Positions 45,563-56,108 of a stretch of DNA of 64,000 nucleotides are shown piece by piece. The stretch lies in assembly GCF_950023065.1 (NCBI RefSeq), contig NC_088681.1, positions 43,992,836-44,056,835 of the forward strand, given 5' to 3'. Origin of the DNA: Planococcus citri. Lineage: Eukaryota; Arthropoda; Insecta; Hemiptera; Pseudococcidae. The notes under the pieces were generated by a model that was not told where the DNA came from, searched no databases, and saw only the letters and a program-made list of their open reading frames with translations. Position numbers and translations under genes: made by a program. Every line of letters starts with the position of its first letter. Within the stretch, counting starts at the first letter, position 1.

Positions 45563-48500
45563 AAACCAATTCTAGCTAAAACGAACACGAGTGGGAAAAT
45601 ATATGTGGCTGGAAAGCACCGCGTTTGCCCTTAGAATAATGCGCGTAGAAACACAAGTACCTATTTATATCATCTACGCATATGTACATACCACACTATA
45701 CATATACAAATTTTTCACATTGCTATTTAGAATCAACCCCTAAGGTTGCTCATTTTCGAGGTTAGAACCCATCTCAAACAGAACTTTGACGCAGTTTTCA
45801 ACTTGAAAAGTGAAAACGCCCGCAAACAAGTTTCCTTTCCTCTCTCCTCTCCGCTAGCGCTCTGAAATTACCACAACGAGAAGAAAATACTATCTAATGT
45901 TACAGTAAGTATTTTTATTGGTTGCCAAGGTTAAACAAAACCCCACGTTAAAATTTGGAAATCAGACGAAAAAGTGTGTAAAGGGCATCGCGTAAAAGCA
46001 ACGCTAATCTTACAACGGGTAGGTAGGTACCTATAGGTACGTTTGGTTTACTCGAGCTCACATATCATATTGAGCATTCGTATTTTGATTGGTACATATT
46101 TATTGGATTAAAAGTAGGCTATGAAGCAAATTTTAACCTGGTTAGGTTTAATATCTAACGTCAAAATACGCATCGGATTAGGGTGAGAACTGAGAAATTG
46201 CCCCTCTCTCTTCATCAATCCCAAAATAAAGTTTAGAATTAGAAGATGTCTTCGCACAAATAGTGCTACACTTATTTCGGTATGAAACAAACATTCAAGT
46301 TGGGAGCAAAACTTTTAAAACCCGCAACAAAATAATAGAATATCACTGTTTATGTTTCAGAGAATTCTAATCCACGTATTAGGTAGAAGAAATGGGGAGA
46401 TAAAAGGGAGGACGAAACGTTTTGAAAAACAATCAATGACAAATTAGTACCCCAATTTGTGAAATGATGTACAATTGTACATGTGTTCAATGACGTACCT
46501 ATTTGTATTTACGAGTTGTGTGTCGTAAATTCATAATGATGCCATTGAATCGAGCGCTGAATTTGAACAATATTCTACTACAGCTATACGTGCGAGAGCA
46601 AGTGTAAACGAAGAAAATGAAAAATATGTACTAATTTTGCCGATATTTTTGGCGTGAAATCTGTTCGTTGGTCACATTATTGTTCACGGAGTTTGGTTTT
46701 CATTTTAATTAAACACGTGTAATCGTACCTGCGTTAATACAGAATTTCACGCCGATAATTATGAATAATCGTTTTAATGGATACAGAAGTCTACACTACC
46801 TACGTAATCAGTTTGAAAATATTTACCCGGAGGTGTTTATCTATTTTTTTCCTGTTTTTTATAACACAAATACTCGTAAGAAACTTATATTTCTCATAAT
46901 ACAATGTAACTGTATTATAGTACAGGTAGTCAGGTACCAGGTAGGTAATAAGTAATACTGATTGTTGATTGAATTGGTATTGCGAGGCGAGGGAAGTAGT
47001 TACCACGAAAAACTTTCTCAACGTGGGTATAGTTTTTGAAAACCCGATGATTAAATTGAAATTTTCGCCAACTGAATACGAATATTATTATACTCGCTGT
47101 AAGTATTTTACTTTTCATCATCAACTTTATAATTCAGATCCGAAGAGTTAATTTGGTGGAAAAAACCAACGGTATGACGCGCGCTTTCAAAACTTTGTGT
47201 ACTTAGATTTTTGAACGAAAAGTTAGACCAAAGGATTTAGGGAAAAAGTTGAAGTTCGAGTTACTCGCTCGAATTACTTCCGCGTTAAATAATATATTAT
47301 GTGATGTATTTCAAAGCTAACTATTCCTCGTTTTCGTTAATTTGAAAATCGACGACCAGAAAAAGTTAAAAAATGCTACCGCACTGTCGTGGAGAATTTT
47401 TAAAAATTCATGGGAAAAATTCCAAGGTATACGAAGTTATAATCGGGATGACGGTTAATTTTTCGACGTCATAAATATTTTAGTCGAGTTGATCGATAGG
47501 AGAAAAAACAGATTTTTTTCCAGTTCCAATCGCATTAAAACAGTTCAGAACCGATACACTTTCATACAAAATGTGCAATGAAATTGGAAAAAATAGGAAA
47601 ATAAGTAGGTACTTATTGGAAAATTTGTCTCGAAAGATTTACACATCTCTTCATATTAAGACCATCAATTCGTCAGCTCATCAAACCTCCTCTCCTCTCC
47701 TTCCCTCCTCCGAAAAGATCGACCATTACAAATGGGAAATTTTGAATGAAATCAATTTGTTTAATCTTTTGAAACCCAAAAAGTCAATTTTTCTTGTTTT
47801 TGTAAGGGTTAAATTTAATGTTCAATATTTATTCTGATTCATCGTTTCCGGATTCGTATGTTCAGTGAGTCAAACTACTCTCATCTTAAATTTCTGTTCG
47901 TTTTTTTTTTTTTTTTTTTTTTTTCATTTTTCTTTTGATTTTCAATAGGTAATTCCAAGGTATACTTACCTAACAAGAACATACATTGAAAAATTGTTTA
48001 AGATGAAATGAAATTTGAAAATTTAAACGAAACTGTCTAATGGAAATTTCATTTCAAGTAACAGATTTTCTTAAGCGTTGGCTGCTGTACGCTGTTTCCC
48101 ACAAAAGATATGAAGTCAGAATCTCAAGAATCAAATTATCGAGGAGTCGATACATTTTTGTCAAAAGACCTGCACAGAATTTTCCGCACAGTCCAGCCCA
48201 TAACACGCCTTCTAATTTATTTAATTAAATCACGGGACGACTCATTAAAGACCAGAACTCTCAACTATTAAAGTAAGTCATCCCTTTAGCGCCTTGGATA
48301 TATTCGGTATTGGATTGTTGTTTTTTTTTTTGGATATAGCAGTTTACTTTGAAGAGATTGGTTTTCGCACAAATGAGCTACAAAGATTTCGTCTATAGTA
48401 GGTACATTAATATGCATATACGTAGCCCACATCTGAAGAAATGAAGTTGAACGAGCAAACAAAGTGACCTAGAAATATTAAATTACAAAACTCGTTATCG

Positions 48501-49369
48501 TGGGTAACATTTTTGAATTAAAATCCAACCAAACCAAAATTAATATTGTGTACCCATTTATACTTTAAAGGAAAGCTGCACGGTTTCAAATTTCTACGAA
48601 TGCTTTTAAACTTCGGTAACCCGCTTTTCTTGAGACTTACATTTGTTTCAAGCGGTTTTTACTCGTAATCAAAAATAACTAGGTACATCTATAGTATACA
48701 GCTACAAGCAAAAAAAGTTCAGCAGGCTCTCATTTGGTTCCAATTATACCTAGGAAGCTAATTTTTTTTCAATAGAAAGCTTTCGACGAGTACTTGATGC
48801 GAAAAATATAGCGAAGCCCAAATTTTGATTTTTAGGGCCCCAAATTTAAGAAAAAGGGGGCTAAATTCAACATAAAAAAATTTTGGAAATATGTATGTTT
48901 TCTTCCAAATTGCATTATAAACCTAATTCCAAAATTTGAACCAATTTGGTCCCATACAGAGGGAGAAATGGCCCAAAAACTAATTTTTGGGCCCCCTCCT
49001 CTAAATTTATGAAAACTGAACCGATTTTGCTCATTTTTTTTTCAAAATATTCCTTATGACGTGTAGATATGTTATAAAACATTTGTAATTCAAAATTTTC
49101 TAGTTTAAGCATGAAAAATTAAAAATCAAAAAAGCATTATTTTGAACAATCATAACTTTGAACTTTAATTTCTCAGCCGAATATTTCCAATTTGCTAAGC
49201 ATTTTATTTATCATCAAAATAATAGTAAACAAAAAATCCAACTTATACTTCTCAGCCGAGTATTTCTCTTTTCAATTAAGTACTCATTTTCCTTAGTAAT
49301 ATATAGTTTGTTGTAAGGAAAGGGACTTGGGGGCAACCTTGAAAAAGCAACCTCTAAGAGAGAAAAGGG
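45563..49369. other. Long intergenic stretch without recognised gene
   Basis: Only short unrecognised frames. TAGGTAGGTACCTATAGGTA lies at 46019-46038 and a T-homopolymer near 47910-47924. The 48830-49030 part is rich in GGGCCCC-type words. No exon could be supported, although host introns or regulatory DNA would look like this. Confidence 0.4.
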
Positions 49370-49485
49370 AGAGCGATGGGGGGTTTGGGGCGCAGCCCCC
49401 AAGAGCGAGTCCCGAGAGCGAAGCCCGAGGAACGAGTACGGGGGTGAGGCCGCGAAGCGGCCAGGGGGCGGAGCCCCCTAGTATT
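49370..49485. repeat. GC-rich hairpin cluster, Helitron-like 3' end possible
   Basis: In sharp contrast to its surroundings, this holds consecutive small palindromes: GGGGCGCAGCCCC, GGCCGCGAAGCGGCC and GGGGGCGGAGCCCCC, the last ending directly in CTAG followed by T. A 3' hairpin plus CTRR before T is a Helitron feature, but the hairpin normally lies about 10 nt upstream, and no 5' TC end or replicase was identified. Confidence 0.4.
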
Positions 49486-49747
49486 TTCTACAGCTGATTA
49501 CGGTCCACATTTCAAGTTCAGTTATACATCATTATGCAAGATCTAATATTTATGCTCCTAAGTAAAAGTAAATTATCAATCGTGTACCTACCTATCGAAG
49601 CCTTCTTGAAAAAGGTTGTAATCTATCCCTCCCAAAACATCGTTGAGGGGAGGGGTACACCTACCCTATAATCACTTCTCTTCACTGAAATGTGAAAATT
49701 AGCGTACCTAAGTAAATTTTGTGGGGGATTGAGAAAGTGTAAGCGTA

Positions 49748-49784
49748 TGTCCTGTCATGTCCTGTCCTGTCCTGTCTTGAGATG
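49748..49784. repeat. TGTCC microsatellite
   Basis: TGTCCTGTCATGTCCTGTCC and continuation: about six pentamer units with one variant. Confidence 0.8.
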
Positions 49785-50250
49785 TAGGGGAAGTTGGTGC
49801 TGAATACATTGAATAAGTTAGGACGTACACTTTTAATCGCTTCTCAAATATAATTATATTCCTTCGCCTGAATATAATTATCCTGACTACATTACGACCC
49901 TCATCAACCGCATGGTGTAATTCATGATTTAACAGGGATCTTGAAGATGAGGCGCAAAGCAAAATAATAGACTAAGGAATGACTCGTCTCAACTCCGGTA
50001 ATGATCACCAAACCAATTAGCCAAATTAGATAACTTCTGTATTGTAATTAAAAACAAAAAAATAATAACAGTGCTCAAATTATTACTTACATGAATGAGA
50101 CTTCCTAAGACTAATAACTTATGGAATAAATGGATTTTGTAGTTAGATTTGGTTTTTCCAAGTGTGAAAACTACGTACGAACATTTTTCTGAGTTTTTGT
50201 CCACACTGGGTGACCACTTTATTGTTGGAGGTGACTGGAATAGTAAACAC

Positions 50251-51827
50251 CATAGGCGTAGCTGCAGGGGGTGCCGGGTGTGCCTTGGCACCCCCTACTT
50301 TTTCCAAAATAGTTCCTTTTTTTGAAAAAAAAATTCTGAAAAGTTTGATAAATTACTGACGTCAATTTGAAGGCAAAATTCTTAATTTGCCGACAAAATC
50401 ACCGATCTGTCCTCAAAATTCTTATTTTTTTCAAAAGTTCTTGCCCTCGCTTCGCTCGGGCTAAATTGGTACCGACTTTCTATTCCTCAATATTCTTTTT
50501 CAAAATTTTAAAAAGTTAGTACCTAGTGAAAAACTGACTTTTCACATCAAAATTATAAATTTGAAACATCGAAATCTTACATTAAAATTGATATTCTATG
50601 TAGATACCTACTTATCCAACCATCAAATTTTCCAAGCTTTTGTCCTCGCTTCGCTCGAGCCAATTTGGTTCTCTTCTGCAAAGTTACAATTTCAAGAAAC
50701 CTATGATTGAATTTGAAAAATGTTAAAATCCGAAAAACCGAATTGATTCATTAAGATTGATGTTGTTTTATTTTTCAAATCACAAGTTTTCCAAAACTTT
50801 TGCCCTCGCTTCGCTCGGGCATTCAAGGTATTGCTTTTAAAAATTTTAGGAATATGAAAACTAAACAGAAAAATTCTAGAAATAGGAAATTACTCATAAT
50901 GCTCAAAGCACATGAAAAATGCAAATTTTTTATTTTTTCTGGACAGATTCACTATAGCTTTTCAATTTTTCTTTAACACAGCACGTTCAAATTTTAATTA
51001 TTGTTGGCAAAATTACAATTGAATCGGTGGGTACGGAAAGGGGCTAAGTCACATTTTCGCATTTTTCAGGAATAACAAAAAACTGATTTATTTGAAAATC
51101 AAAAATTTTTGGTAAACATGTTTAAGGTCATTGAAAGAGGACCCCAAGACACAATTTTTAGCACTGTTTAGAAAAAAAAATATTCACGTGCGCCGGCGCT
51201 GTTGCTGCCTAAACAAATGGGACTTAGACCCTTTCTGCACCCAATCGACAAAATTTCTTTTGAAATTGCTCGGGCACGAATGGGGCTTGATTCTACATCT
51301 AAGTACATCATTTAGACTGCTATCTCGTTTAAATTGACCCAAAACCACTTTAGTTCTAAGACTTTTTGCCGAAGTTGTTAATTTTTTCACATTTTTCAGT
51401 TCAGAGATTAACTTAAATTTCAAAAAATGGTCTTCTCAAAAATGTTAGTTATTTTTCAAGGAATTTAAAAAATTTTACAAAAAAGTCATAAATGCGGATC
51501 CGCCCTTTTTCTGCGCCCAAATACCACTTTCCCGGCAGTTTTGTGGAAATCTGACATCACCAGTCGATCCGCCGTACTTTGAAACCCCTACATCGGTGAA
51601 AAAAAAAATTTCCAAAAATGTGACTTGCTCCCTTTCTGCACCCACCGATTCAATTTTTGCCGGCAAAATGACGTGATACATCCTCTAAGTATGTTGAATT
51701 GTTCACAAATAATCAATAAAGAAATGCAGGATTAAAAATTTTTTAAATTTGAACCCCCCCCCCCTCGCCACCTTATCGCACATGAAAAATTGGCACACCC
51801 TACTGGAAATGTCCAGCTACGCCTATG
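50251..51827. mobile_element. hAT-like non-autonomous element in the LINE endonuclease
   Basis: TIR CATAGGCGTAGCTG at the left and CAGCTACGCCTATG at the right. The 8-mer GTAAACAC is duplicated exactly (50243-50250 and 51828-51835). The interior has three spaced copies of the palindromic word CCTCGCTTCGCTCG (about 50444, 50641, 50801) in imperfect units of about 160-200 bp, and a block at 51190-51310 related to 32405-32520. Poly-C at 51757-51767. No transposase. Confidence 0.88.
51190..51310 (+). repeat. Dispersed repeat F, copy 2
   Basis: Counterpart of 32405-32520 (minus): GCGCCGGCGCTGTTGCTGCC, AAATGGGACTT, CAAAATTTCTTTTGAAATTG, GAATGGGGCTT. It lies inside the hAT-like element, so repeat F may mark a second, unrecognised relative at 32.4 kb. 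Confidence 0.5.
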
Positions 51828-52544
51828 GTAAACACACACTCTGAGCCTCTCAGAACTCTGGCACTGGAATCTCCCCAGATGTGCTTGATTTCTTCATCAT
51901 ATTAAGGGCATATCACAGCTCTGCACTGAGGAAGACAGACTCTGACATCCAAGCGGACTGACTGGGATAAATATAGGAACATCATAGATGAAGAGATTGA
52001 CCTAAAAATCAGTCTGAAGACTGGCAGTGATCTGGAAAGTGCTGTCAATCTTTTCACCAAGACAGTCCAAGCAGCAGCTAGGCAGGCAACCCCACGAGCG
52101 TCTGGAGTCTATTACACAAAACCTATCCGCCAATCACATTGCAAGGAGCACTTCGTTTATTTTCGTATTTGTTATCACCTTTTCAATTCGAACTGTTTTT
52201 GAATAATGTATTGATCAATAAAGTAGAAAATTGAAGTAGAAGTCTGTTTAATTCAACATAAAATAAAAATAATGAAATAAATCACTAGAAAAAATGAAAA
52301 ATAGTAACTTTTGATCATTGAATGATACTAAATTAAATCCTTATCATATAACGTTGAAAAAATAGTTTGTTTCTAAAATATATATCAGTCATGAGTCTAT
52401 CTCACTTTGAAACATCATTTCAAAAAAATCAAACTAGGTAGTATAAGGAAATAATAAGTAAAAATGTAAAAAACTGAAAATATAAATTTGGTAATATTCC
52501 AAAAAAACAAAAACGAGTAAAATAGTAAGTAATAAGGTAAATAT

Positions 52545-54359
52545 CTAATCGTAACTTTCTTCCTCTTCGGTATCAGTAACTACATTCAGAAACATAACAT
52601 CCAATTGCAAGTCATTTTTTTCTTCAGATGTGATATGCTCAATTACATTCAACTTTTTTTGTTGCTTTTTCTTTGTAGAATAAAGTCGTTTCTGTTGGAC
52701 TATCTTCCGAACATAGTCTCTTGGCGCTTTTGTTACAGGATGTAAAGAAGGGACAGATTCAGCACTAACACGTAATTTCATTTTCATTATATCAGACATG
52801 ATCATTTTCCGTTGCCTTTTAGATTGCGCCAAGTTCACAACTTCTTCCATCGCTTTCATTAAATCTTCTTTCGATACATCTTGTTCTTTATCAGTTGTGA
52901 GTACTTTCTGTATTGCATCTATACACGCAGTTGTAGGAGTAGGAGTGGGTACATTGTGAGTATTTTTAGCACTAACATCAACATCGCTTTCAGGGCTGTT
53001 ATCTGTTGTCGGAAAATTTGAAGTAGGATCCGATGCATCAACATTGGTTTTACTCTGATTAACAAGCATACATACTCCGTGAATATGCTTGCACATATTC
53101 CATTTGATACAGTAATCAATACATGTGCAACTATACTGATGGATACAAGCGTTGCATAGAGTACAAATAAGTTTGCACTCACACAGTGTACTATTTTTTT
53201 CAACATAGTAGATCTCCTTCGATGAAATAATCCAACGCTGGTCGTTATCATCAAAGGTAATTAAATTGGTAGGATTACCACTAGCTGTACGATGACGTCG
53301 CCGCAGATCTTGTATTTTTTTAGTCAGCTTTCCCTTGTGAAACAGGATGACTTGGTCAAAGAGACGATCACGAATAAATCTCATCAGTATAGATATTGTT
53401 TTATCTAACCGCTTAACTTTCTTTCCTTCAAGGTAAACATACTTCCAAGTTTTATGCAGACTTTCAAGATGCATGTTTGAATTTAATCCGGCATTTTTAC
53501 GATAACAATAAGCCCATTTAGTGCAATTATCAACGTAATTACTTTCAAAATATTCTGCATAACTTTCTGTGAGTTTATCTTCTTTAAGACGATCAATAGT
53601 TGCAGGTAACAAAAGTTCAAACTTATTTTGGTCCAATTCTTCTAACAAACATCGCAGCATTTTTTTAACTTCACTTTTTTTTTCTTCAACTTTCTTTTTT
53701 CGATCTTCAGCTTCCTTTTTCTTATTTTCAGCATCAATTTTCTCATCTCCAGCTTCGCTTTTTTTACCTTCGCCGCCACTAATTCTGTTCAAATTTTGAT
53801 TCCAAGCACGTAGCACATGCCAGCTATAAAATAATATTTTTTCAGGCTCACCCATAACGTTAGTCCACGCATTTGAAAACGATACCTCCATATCCGACAT
53901 GAATACTTTACAATTGAATGCTCCAGCGTTGTCTTTAATTCTTTGAAAGAAAAATTCAAAAATAAGTTGATCTGAGCGATTCGTGATTAAAAACCCAGTA
54001 GGGAAACCCTGGTTCACAGCATCAATCACAAGTAATGTATACAGAACAAAATCGTAACCCATACCATGGGTACCATCAAAGCAGAGAATGTTTGTACCAT
54101 ATTCGAGCAACATTTCCTTTTGACCATCGTTCATTATGATGGCTACAAAATCGGATGATTTCAAGAAAGGATGATTCTCATCAACGTCACCTTGCGATTT
54201 ATAATAAACAATTGGATGATTATCCTTCAATTTCAATTCTTTAATCAACGTATCAACGCTCGTAGCATCGTGGGTATGTCTCATTAGTTCATTTGAAATA
54301 TTAAAGGATGCGGAGATGTTATGCAAATCCTTCGTAGTTAACAAATCTTCTCTGTTTAC
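52545..54359 (-). pseudogene. MULE transposase, catalytic and SWIM part
   Basis: The open frame covers 599 codons below 54344 and continues upstream without a stop to the MITE junction. There is no ATG at 54344 (the codon is TTG), so this is an internal piece of a longer protein. Numbering from 54344: first catalytic Asp in CFDGTH (D90), second in MSDMEV (D151), a WHVLRAW motif at 175-181, and the probable third acidic residue in HLESLH (E284), together a MULE DDE core. A charged lysine/glutamate coiled-coil insert lies at about 191-230. A SWIM finger follows: CTC at 406-408 and CKH at 418-420. The family cuts and pastes the element. The catalytic half looks intact, but the upstream half is broken by the MITE and by a stop, so the copy is probably dead. 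Confidence 0.85.
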
Positions 54360-54367
54360 ATCACCGC

Positions 54368-55026
54368 CAGTGTTGGCAAAACGAAATTAATTTCGTTTCG
54401 TTTTTCATAACGTTATGTAAAATGGAACAGCAATTTGTTTCGTTTCGTTTTCGTTATGCCTCTGATTTTTTTTGTTACGTTTCGCGTTATGCCTTTTTCT
54501 ATTTCGTTTTTATTTCGTTTTGCCTACTTTTGCTCAAATTTTTTCGTTTTCATTTCGTTATGCTTTAAAATAACGTTATGCCTTATGGAAACGTTTTACC
54601 CTATGATAACGTTTTGCCTTACAATAACGTTTTGCCTTGTAATAACGTTTCTAGAGTTTTAAAACAACTTCTGTGAAGTAATCATTGCATATTACTAGCA
54701 AAGAATACTATAAAAAACGAAAAAAATGTGGAACAAAACGAAAAAAAGGTGAAACGAAAGTAAAGAAAGGTGAAACGAAATGAAAAAAGGGTGAAACAAA
54801 ACGAAAAAAAGGTGAAACGAAAAAGTAGGTAAAACGAAAAAAAAACGGAAAAAACGTTTTGCTTCTCGAAAATCTGTTTTCAAAACGAAAAGTTTTGAAA
54901 CGTTTCGTTTTTGTCATAACGTTATTTTCTTGGTCTGTATTTCGTTTCGTTTTTATTTCGTTTTCGTTTCGTTTTGCGTTTTTTTAACGTTTTACAAAAC
55001 GAAATAATTTCGTTTTGCCAACACTG
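54368..55026. mobile_element. hAT-like MITE filled with TTTCG/CGAAA repeats, inside the MULE
   Basis: TIR CAGTGTTGGCAAAACGAAAT, mirrored at the right end. ATCACCGC is duplicated exactly (54360-54367 and 55027-55034). Near both ends the sequence passes through a palindrome (AATTAATTTCG type) into GTTTCGTTTTCG repeats. The centre carries GGTGAAACGAAAAAA units of about 16 bp in the opposite sense (54730-54840). No coding capacity; the phenylalanine-rich frames are repeat artefacts. Confidence 0.92.
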
Positions 55027-55036
55027 ATCACCGCCT

Positions 55037-55765
55037 ATAGATTCGCGAACATTGTCTAAAATCACTGGAGCTGGAATTTTCAACTGTAACTGCTTAGCAA
55101 TTTCTTCTCTTTTTGATGGTGAAACATTAAGATGACAGAGTTCATCAGAGTGTTCAAAATGCGTTGAAACAAACTTCACAGTGCATGCTTCATTTTTATC
55201 TATTTTCAAATCAATTGCAGCCGGACAAAAACCTCAGATCTTTTTAGAGCCTTGGATTTTCAGTAATCTCAGTTGTTTACCTTTAGATTTAAAACAACCA
55301 GAACGATGGCATGTATAATGAACAGCAGTTTTTTGTTTGCTTCGTTTCAAAATATATTTGCAACAAGTTTTCTTTTCCGTCATCTTTTTCCATTCTAAGA
55401 AGGTACTGAGTTTGTCAAATTCCAAATCTTGAGTTTCTATAGTCACTTGGTGAAACTCACGAATATGAGCAATTATATCCTTGCATTCGCCAGAGAAAGC
55501 ACAGGAAGGTGAAGGGCAGTTTACAGTTTTTCTCACTGTTTCAGTGTTTTCACTCTCATCATTGTGGGATTGAAGATGTTGTTTGTAATGATGAGAATAA
55601 TTGAAGGACTTCAGGCACTTTGAATTTGAAAACCCCTTCCTTCTTCTTCCTAGGTACGAGGTCTTGAATGGATGATGTTTCTAGAGTATGGATTTTTTTC
55701 AAATGCGTTCGAAGAGATGTAAATGTTGTGAAATTTTTGCCACACAAATGGCATACCGGTGAAAC
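55037..55765 (-). pseudogene. MULE transposase, N-terminal zinc-finger part
   Basis: On the minus strand: a C2H2 finger CHLCGKNFTTFTSLRTHLKK followed by IH (about 55755-55690); remains of a second finger (KCLKSFNYSHHYKQH) in a different frame, showing a frameshift or intron near 55620-55660; and a third finger-like unit starting CPSPSCAFSGEC. Next comes a FLYWCH/WRKY-GCM1-like domain (FLEWKKMTEKKTCCKY, then CHRSG and KIQGSKKI). It is cut by an in-frame TGA at 55234-55236, after which the frame continues (CPAAID) to the MITE at 55034. Such DNA-binding N-termini are usual in animal MULEs. Stop, frame change and MITE indicate decay. Confidence 0.7.
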
Positions 55766-56108
55766 TAGATGAAGAAAAAACGAAAACCAAAAGTGTTTTG
55801 ATATGTATTTTTTTAATCAGCTGATCCAAAATCAACAAACATACCTGGTGAATCTGACATATTCTTTCATTTCTTCTTAAAAACGACATTTGATTTGATG
55901 AATGTATAATTTTATTTTTTATTCATCATTTTCATAGTTAAAATTTACGTTTTTCATGTTTTTTAAATTTTTTTTTGAAAGGAAAGAGTTCTTGTTTGTG
56001 TCTGATAATAGGAATTCAAAAGTGATAACAAAAAACTCCTCCCTAACAGATTCTGATTGGCGGATAGGTTTTGTGTAATGTCAGACTCCAGACGCTCGTG
56101 GCAACCCC

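Larger units (their letters stand above)
50130..52093 (+). pseudogene. LINE endonuclease region, broken
   Basis: The frame reads FSEFLSTLGDHFIVGGDWNS then KH at 50227-50250. The GGDxNxKH motif is a signature of apurinic-type endonucleases of Jockey/I-group LINEs. After the inserted element the text resumes with a PDVLDFFI-like motif. The distal catalytic SDH part is missing, and then a WDKYRNIIDEEI segment precedes the RT linker, ending in AARQATP at the MULE duplication. Stops and an internal deletion make it non-functional. Confidence 0.75.
52094..56099 (-). mobile_element. Mutator-like element (MULE) inserted in the LINE
   Basis: TIRs of about 48 bp start ACGAGCGTCTGGAGTCT and include ACACAAAACCTATCCGCCAA. 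They are mirrored at 56099, with a 3-bp length difference. The 9-mer GGCAACCCC is duplicated exactly (52085-52093 and 56100-56108). A 9-bp duplication is the Mutator signature and agrees with the encoded MULE/SWIM transposase. The element contains a later hAT-like MITE at 54368-55026; without it and its duplication it would be about 3.3 kb. Confidence 0.93.

Noticed and set aside
42625..45588. Matching frames at 42625-42897 and 45370-45588 as a conserved protein
   Set aside because: Both lie in the inverted arms of a foldback element and are conserved only because the arms are copies.
53569..53799. Serine/phenylalanine-rich plus-strand frame
   Set aside because: Antisense of the lysine/glutamate coil of the MULE transposase.
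52545..54344. Complete MULE protein starting at 54344
   Set aside because: The codon is TTG and the frame is open upstream to the MITE junction, so this is only the C-terminal part.
54435..54917. Phenylalanine-rich frames
   Set aside because: Product of the TTTCG repeat of the nested MITE.
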